Shown: piece by piece, positions 59,058-64,000 of the stretch
How positions within the stretch are numbered: position 1 is the first letter of the stretch
How the letters are laid out: every line of letters begins with the position of its first letter
NCBI GenBank assembly: GCA_015075445.1
Contig: JABTUJ010000022.1
Coordinates: forward strand, 1 to 64,000
Source: Verrucomicrobiales bacterium
GTDB taxonomy: Bacteria > Verrucomicrobiota > Verrucomicrobiia > Limisphaerales > J093
Direction: 5' to 3'
Length of the DNA stretch: 64,000 nt
Made by a program: the position numbers and the translations under genes
The notes under the pieces: model-generated
What the model saw: only the letters and a program-made list of their open reading frames with translations
Told to the model about the DNA's origin: nothing
Database searches by the model: none

Positions 59058-61334
59058 TCACAACAGTCTGGCGGGATCAATGTCCACCGTCAACGTCAGT
59101 TTCTCCGGCAGCCGCAGACGCCCCTCCAACTCCGCCAGCAACCCACTCAACTGCGTCATCCGCCCCGTGCGTAACATCAACTGGTAGCGATAGTACGACT
59201 CCGCCCGCAGCAGCGGCGCCGCCGCCGGACCCGCCACCCGGAGCGACGGCAGACGCGGCGCAATCACCGCCTCAACCTCCCGTCGCACATGCTCCGCCGC
59301 GTACTTCACCATCTCCTCGTTCCGCCCCCGGAGCGTCAGAAGCGCGATCCGCGCCCAGGGCGGATAGCCCAGCGGCCGACGAAACTCGACCTCCTCCTCG
59401 TAGAAGCTGACGAAATCATGCCGGCGCGCGTATTGGATGGCCGAATGGAAGGGCGTGAACGCCTGCACCACCACCTCCCCCTCCACCTCCCCCCGCCCCG
59501 CCCGACCTGACACCTGCGTCAACAACTGGAAGGTCCGCTCCGCCGCCCGGAAATCCGGCAGATGCAGGCCGAGGTCCGCATACACGATCCCCACCAGCGT
59601 GACGTTGGGAAAATGCAGCCCTTTCGCGATCATCTGCGTGCCCACCAGAATGTCGATCCGCCCGGCGCGAAACTCGCCCAGCAGCCGGCGGTAGTCGTCC
59701 TTCCGCTGCAACACATCCGAGTCCATCCGCTGCACCCGCGCCCGCGGAAACAACCGCGCCAGCGTTTCCTCCACCCGCTGCGTCCCGATCCCCGCATAAC
59801 GGATCGCCGGGTGGGCACACGCCGGGTTGGGGCACGCCGACGGCACCGCCTCCGTATGCCCGCAGATGTGGCAGCACAGACGCGCCGTCGTCCGGTGATA
59901 GGTCAGCGACACGCTGCAGTGCGGGCAACCCGCCACATAGCCGCAGTGCGGACACTGCAGCGACGTCGCATAGCCCCGCCGGTTCAGAAACAGTATCGTC
60001 TGCTCCCCCTTCTCGAGCCGCGCCTGGATCGCGTCCCGCAGCCAGCGCGAGAACATCGGGACGCCCTTCGGACCGCGCACTTCCTGCCGCAAGTCCACCA
60101 CGCGCACCACCGGCAGCTTCTGCTGGTCCACCCGCACCGGCAGCTCGAGCAGCCGGTACTTGCCCCGGCGCGCGTTGAAGTAGCTCTCCAGCGAGGGCGT
60201 CGCCGAACCCAGCACCACCACCGCCCCCTCCCGCTCCCCCCGCAGCACCGCCACGTCCCGCGCCTGGTAGCGCGGCGCCTCCTCCTGCTTGTAGGAATCC
60301 TCATGCTCCTCATCCACCACGATCAGCCCCAGCGGCTCCACCGGCGCGAACACCGCCGAACGCGCGCCAATCACCACCCGCGCCCGGCCCTGCCGGATCT
60401 TGTGCCATTCGTCATGCCGTTCCCCCGCCGACAGGTGGCTGTGCAACACCGCCACCCCGGTGCGGCGCGGCCCGTCCGAGAAGCGGGCCTTGAACCGCTC
60501 GATCGTCTGCGGCGTGAGCGAGATCTCCGGCACCAGCACGATCGCGCCACGCCCCTGCTCCAGCGCCACCGCCATCGCCTGCAGGTACACCTCCGTCTTC
60601 CCGCTGCCCGTCACGCCGTGCAGCAAAAACGTCCGCGACGCCCGCGGCGACTCTGACGATGGCCCCCCGCCGACGCCCCCGGCGGTCGCCTCAAGCGCCG
60701 CCCGGATCTCCGCGAGGGCCTGCGCCTGATGAGCTTCGAGCGCCAGCGGCTCGGTCGGCAGAATGGTCTCCGCTCCGTACGGATCCCGCTCGGCCACCTG
60801 CGCCCGGATGTGCACCAGGCCTTTGTCCTCGAGGCGACGCACCGTGTCCGGGGTAGACCCCGTCAATCGTACCAGCTCCTGCAAGGGCAGCTCCCGGCGC
60901 TCCTCGACCACGTGCCATACTTCCCGCTGGCGCCGGGTCAGCTTGCGGGCCCCGGCCTCCGGCGCCCCCACGCCGCCCTCGACCACCCGCACCACCAACC
61001 GTTCCCGCCAGCCGGCCGTCTCGCGTCGCACCGCCTCGGGTAGCACGCTCTTGAGCGCGACCTCGACCGGACAGCAGTAATAGCGGGCGATCCACCGCGC
61101 GAGCTCGAGCACCTTGGGCGTGACCAGACCCCGTGTGCCCAGCACCCGGGTCAGCGGTCTGAGCCGGGGATGCGGGGACGCCTCGAGCAGCGCCGTCACC
61201 CACCCCCGCACCTGCCGCGGCCCGAAGGGCACCTTCACCCGCGACCCCACTTCGATCTGCCCCGCCCACGCCTCGGGCACGACGTAGTCGAACTCCTTGC
61301 CGACGGCGAAATCGAGTGTGACGCGGGCGATCAT
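59058..61334 (-). CDS. priA: Primosomal protein N' (replication restart helicase PriA)
   Basis: The 758-residue protein starts with the DNA-binding domain of PriA (VTLDFAVGKEFDYVVPE), then a superfamily 2 helicase with HGVTGSGKTEVYLQ (Walker A), VDEEHEDSYKQEE (the DEEH box), LGSATPSLESY and GTQMIAKGLHFPNVTLV. Two zinc-binding cysteine groups are present (CPHCGYVAGCPHC and CCHICGH with CPNPAC). It restarts stalled replication forks. Length and motifs are normal. The gene diverges from pta, and the inverted repeat at 61.4 kb lies between them. Confidence 0.95.
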   Translation of the reverse strand: MIARVTLDFAVGKEFDYVVPEAWAGQIEVGSRVKVPFGPRQVRGWVTALLEASPHPRLRPLTRVLGTRGLVTPKVLELARWIARYYCCPVEVALKSVLPEAVRRETAGWRERLVVRVVEGGVGAPEAGARKLTRRQREVWHVVEERRELPLQELVRLTGSTPDTVRRLEDKGLVHIRAQVAERDPYGAETILPTEPLALEAHQAQALAEIRAALEATAGGVGGGPSSESPRASRTFLLHGVTGSGKTEVYLQAMAVALEQGRGAIVLVPEISLTPQTIERFKARFSDGPRRTGVAVLHSHLSAGERHDEWHKIRQGRARVVIGARSAVFAPVEPLGLIVVDEEHEDSYKQEEAPRYQARDVAVLRGEREGAVVVLGSATPSLESYFNARRGKYRLLELPVRVDQQKLPVVRVVDLRQEVRGPKGVPMFSRWLRDAIQARLEKGEQTILFLNRRGYATSLQCPHCGYVAGCPHCSVSLTYHRTTARLCCHICGHTEAVPSACPNPACAHPAIRYAGIGTQRVEETLARLFPRARVQRMDSDVLQRKDDYRRLLGEFRAGRIDILVGTQMIAKGLHFPNVTLVGIVYADLGLHLPDFRAAERTFQLLTQVSGRAGRGEVEGEVVVQAFTPFHSAIQYARRHDFVSFYEEEVEFRRPLGYPPWARIALLTLRGRNEEMVKYAAEHVRREVEAVIAPRLPSLRVAGPAAAPLLRAESYYRYQLMLRTGRMTQLSGLLAELEGRLRLPEKLTLTVDIDPARLL

Positions 61335-61434
61335 GCGGGCTCCGGGCAGCGGCCGAGCGTCCGGATCGGGGGCGGCGCCGTCAAGGCCCCCGCGTGGGCG
61401 TGAGACAAAATTCCGGCTGCCTCGTCGGCTGATC

Positions 61435-61506
61435 CTCTGTGTCCTCCCGAGCTCTGTGCTGAAAAACCGGACCAGGATTCAGCACAGAGCTCGGGAGGAC
61501 ACAGAG
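61435..61506. repeat. Perfect 29-nt inverted repeat with 14-nt loop
   Basis: The arm 61435-61463 (starting CTCTGTGTCCTCCCGAGC) is exactly complementary to 61478-61506. The 14-base loop is AAACCGGACCAGGA. It lies between the divergent priA and pta starts, and no T-run follows it, so it is not a normal terminator. The CTCTGTGTCCTC and CACAGAG motifs recall dispersed palindromes found in several bacterial genomes. Confidence 0.92.
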
Positions 61507-61673
61507 AACCACCACAGCGGACAGCCACCCTCTCGGTATCTAGCTTTCTAGGTGCCTCGGCGCAAAATCGAACCCAGGATGAACGATGCGAAGACTTGTG
61601 TCGCACACCCCCCCCCGCGCGGGCCGGCTGCAAACCCATTGCACTCCCGGGGGCCGGCTCTAACCTTCGCGCC

Positions 61674-63823
61674 ATGCGTTTCATCGCCAGCATCGTCGAG
61701 AAACTGCAGCGGCATCCCAAGCGGATTGTGTTCCCGGAAGGCACGGAGCCCCGTGTCCTCCAGGCCGCCCGGCAGTTCCACTCGCTGCACCTCGGAGTCC
61801 CCATCCTTCTGGGCGACCGCGCCCAGGTCAAGGACGTGGCGGCCCGCCTCAACATCTCGCTCGAAGGACTGCGCGTCATCCACCCCGCCCAGAGCGACGA
61901 CTTCGAGTCCTTCGTCCAGCGCTTCCTCCTGCTGCGCCGCGCCCGGGGTGTCCAGGAGAAGGAGGCACGCGAGGCTATGCGCAAGCCGAACTATTTCGGT
62001 GCCATGATGGTCGCCATGCACCAGGCCGACGGGCTGGTTTCCGGCACCAACGAATTCACCGGCAGCGTCCTGCGCCCGCTCTTCCAGATCATCCAGCTCG
62101 CCCCGCAGGCCACCGTCGCCTCGAGCTGCATGGTCATGGAGGTCGAAGACTCCCAGTTCGGTGAACAGGGCGTCCTCTTCATGGCCGACTGCGGCGTGAT
62201 CCCCGACCCGAACGTCGAGCAGCTCGCCGAGATCGCCGTCGACACCGCCCGCCTCGCGCGGCACCTCCTCAACGTCCGCCCGCGCGTCGCCCTGCTGTCC
62301 TTCTCGACTAAAGGCAGCGCCACCCACCCCTCCATCGGCAAGGTGCAGGCCGCCACCGCCCTCGCTCAGCAGAAGGCCGACCAGCGTAGACTCGACGCCA
62401 CTTTCGACGGCGAACTCCAGCTCGACGCTGCGCTCGTGCGCGAGATCGCCGAGCGCAAACTCCCCGAAAGCCAGGTCGCCGGCCGCGCCAATGTCCCTAT
62501 CTTCCCCGACCTCAACTCGGGCAACATCGGCAGCAAGCTCGTCCGCGTCATTGGCCGCGCCAACGCCTACGGCCAGATTCTCCTCGGTCTCGACCGCCCC
62601 GCTGCTGACGTGTCCCGGGGCTCGAACGCCCACGACATCCTCGGCGTTGCCGCCGTCGTCGGCGTCCAGGCCGTGGACTATGAACTCCTTTACCCCGGTG
62701 CCGGCCGGAAACTCCCCGGCAGAACCCGCGAATGGAACGCCTCCACCCCCCGCCTTTTCATCGCCGCCACCCGGCAAAACGAGGGCAAGACCACCACCTC
62801 GCTCGGCCTCGCGTCCACCCTCCAGAAGCATCACCCCCGCATCGGCTACATCAAGCCCGTCGGCCAGCGCTTCGTCCAGGTCGAGGAGCAGAAGATCGAC
62901 GAGGACATCATCCTCATGGACCGGGTTTACCAGCTCAAGTGCCCGCTCCTGGACATGAGCCCCATCGCCATCGAGCCCGACTTCACCCGCAAGTACCTGC
63001 AGAAATCCAACTACGAAGTCCTCGTGCGCCGCATCACCGAGGCCTTCGACCGCGTCGCCTGGGAGAAGGACTTCGTGCTCTGTGAAGGCTCGGGCCACGC
63101 CGGCGTCGGGTCCGTCTTCGACCTCTCGAACGCCCGCGTGGCGAAAATCCTCGGCGCCAAGGTCATCATCGTCTCCCAGGGCGGCATCGGGAAACCCATC
63201 GACGAGGTCTGCGTCAACCAGGCGCTCTTCGAAAAGGAAGGGGTCGACGTGATCGGCGTGATCCTCAACAAGGTCCTGCCGGACAAGCTCGGGTTCATCA
63301 ACGAGTTTGCCCGCAAGGGTCTCAGGCGGAAAGGGCTCGATCTGCTGGGCGTCCTCCCGCACCAGCCCATCCTCTCGAGCCCCACCCTCGAGGTCATCCG
63401 CGAGAGCTGCGCGCCCAGCCTCTCAACGCCAGCACTCAATACCAGAACCTGGTCGAGGAGGTCGTGGTCGGCGCCATGAGCGTCCGCAGCGCGCTCTCCT
63501 ATTTCAAGAAGGGGGTGCTGGTGATCACGCCCGGGGATCGCGAGGACATCCTGCTCGCTGCGGCCACGACCATGTACGGTCGAGCGCCTGACGGCTTGGC
63601 GGGCATTGTCCTACTGGCGGGCAGCGCCTTCGCCGAGCGTGCTCCGCGTCGATGAGGCCCTTCCGTTCCCGGTCCCGCCATCGATGCCGAGACCTACCGG
63701 GTGGCCTCGAAAGTCCACGATCTCACCGTGAAGACGCGGCCTTCGGACACCGCCAAGATCGGGGTGATCCGCGACCTGATTTCGCGGTATGTCGACGTCG
63801 AGAAGATCCTCGCGGCGGTCTGA
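61674..63823 (+). pseudogene. pta: Phosphate acetyltransferase with unusual domain order, frameshifted near its end
   Basis: From ATG 61674 the protein begins with the PTA catalytic domain (about 1-335; YFGAMMVAMHQADGLVSG, FMADCGVIPDPN, ANVPIFPDLNSGNIGSKL). Then comes a BioD-like P-loop domain with ATRQNEGKTTTSLG near 365, and finally a DRTGG domain. In E. coli-type Pta the order is P-loop, DRTGG, PTA, so the catalytic part has moved to the front. It makes acetyl phosphate from acetyl-CoA. The frame breaks near 63409 (one base lost), near 63626 (two lost) and near 63674 (one lost). Restoring them gives about 717 residues, ending DVEKILAAV at 63823. The catalytic domain is undamaged. A TAACCT box lies seven bases before the ATG. 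Confidence 0.85.
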
Positions 63824-64000
63824 TATCCCCAGGGGTCAGCCCTTAATTTAATACTTAACGGACCTCGCCCCCGCCCCCAGGGAGCCCGTCGCCTCCCTTC
63901 AACCGCCTCGTGAGGGCGCGGGGCCGACGGCCGGGGGACCGGGTCGTCGCCTTGGGGTTGGGAAGCTTCCCATGAACCGCCCGACCCGTCCCTTCCCCAA
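63824..64000. other. Right-edge non-coding sequence
   Basis: After the pta stop there is a short AT-rich patch (TTAATTTAATACTTAAC, about 63842-63858), then GC-rich DNA to the edge. No gene start or known element is recognised. The acetate kinase gene often next to pta is not visible here. Confidence 0.4.

Noticed and set aside
61435..61506. Rho-independent terminator
   Set aside because: No T-run follows the stem on either strand, and both neighbouring genes start, rather than end, at this interval.
1..64000. tRNA, rRNA, riboswitch or integrase genes
   Set aside because: None could be recognised by eye; short RNAs may have been missed and a covariance-model scan would settle it.

Overview
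The window is GC-rich chromosomal DNA from what is most likely a member of the Verrucomicrobiota. The gene families point there: a DUF6259-type giant glycosidase, two GH16 enzymes, a DUF1080 protein, PQQ-propeller and thrombospondin-type-3 secreted proteins, a Tat-exported Gfo/Idh/MocA oxidoreductase, and a decayed dockerin-like tail of a kind I associate with Verrucomicrobiota. The phylum call is inference. No rRNA, tRNA, CRISPR array, integrase or transposase was recognised.

Layout. 1-5.7 kb (minus) is a type II secretion block in the order gspE-F-G-H-I-J, probably continuing into gspK off the left edge. 5.7-11.3 kb (minus) holds a hypothetical gene, a secreted metallophosphoesterase and an OPT transporter. 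11.4-13.7 kb (plus) is a polyprenyl diphosphate synthase, an ECF sigma factor and its companion. 13.7-22.1 kb (minus) runs trxB, a B12-binding radical SAM enzyme, a corrinoid-activator (RACE) protein, a left-handed beta-helix protein, a DinG/XPD-like helicase and a CvpA-family protein. hisF (frameshifted) follows at 22.35 kb, then lapA plus an internally deleted cardiolipin synthase, a small lipoprotein and a TonB-dependent receptor ending at a clear terminator. 28.0-30.5 kb has two FtsX-type permeases separated by a repeat, then a PBP4-type carboxypeptidase and DUF1080. 33.0-35.4 kb is a compact accessory cassette of an AlbA_2/GHKL protein overlapping a ParA ATPase, next to a possible phage-gene remnant. 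35.5-42.5 kb is an envelope block: exbB-exbD-tonB/tolA-tolB-pal, tatA-tatC, and an LptF/LptG permease.

42.5-50.2 kb is a polysaccharide-degradation locus: a 1500-residue two-part glycosidase overlapping a GH16 enzyme, then a nine-unit tandem hairpin array, then a second GH16. A PQQ-like protein and a Gfo/Idh/MocA protein follow. 53.6-58.8 kb is a decaying zone with a 120-bp tandem repeat, an internally deleted PHP protein, a truncated ABC ATPase beside compositionally odd DNA, a secreted protein and a frameshifted subtilase. priA, a perfect 29-nt inverted repeat and a domain-reordered, frameshifted phosphate acetyltransferase close the window.

How the parts fit: the type II and Tat systems, TonB/Tol energisers, TonB receptor and secreted glycosidases fit an organism that exports enzymes to degrade complex polysaccharides. 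Two cross-window patterns stand out. Many transcription units have a -10-like hexamer only 6-10 nt before the ATG, suggesting leaderless mRNAs. Small indels cluster in hisF, the subtilase, pta and the middle of the hairpin array, which may be real decay or poor local base calling and should be settled before any pseudogene call is trusted.
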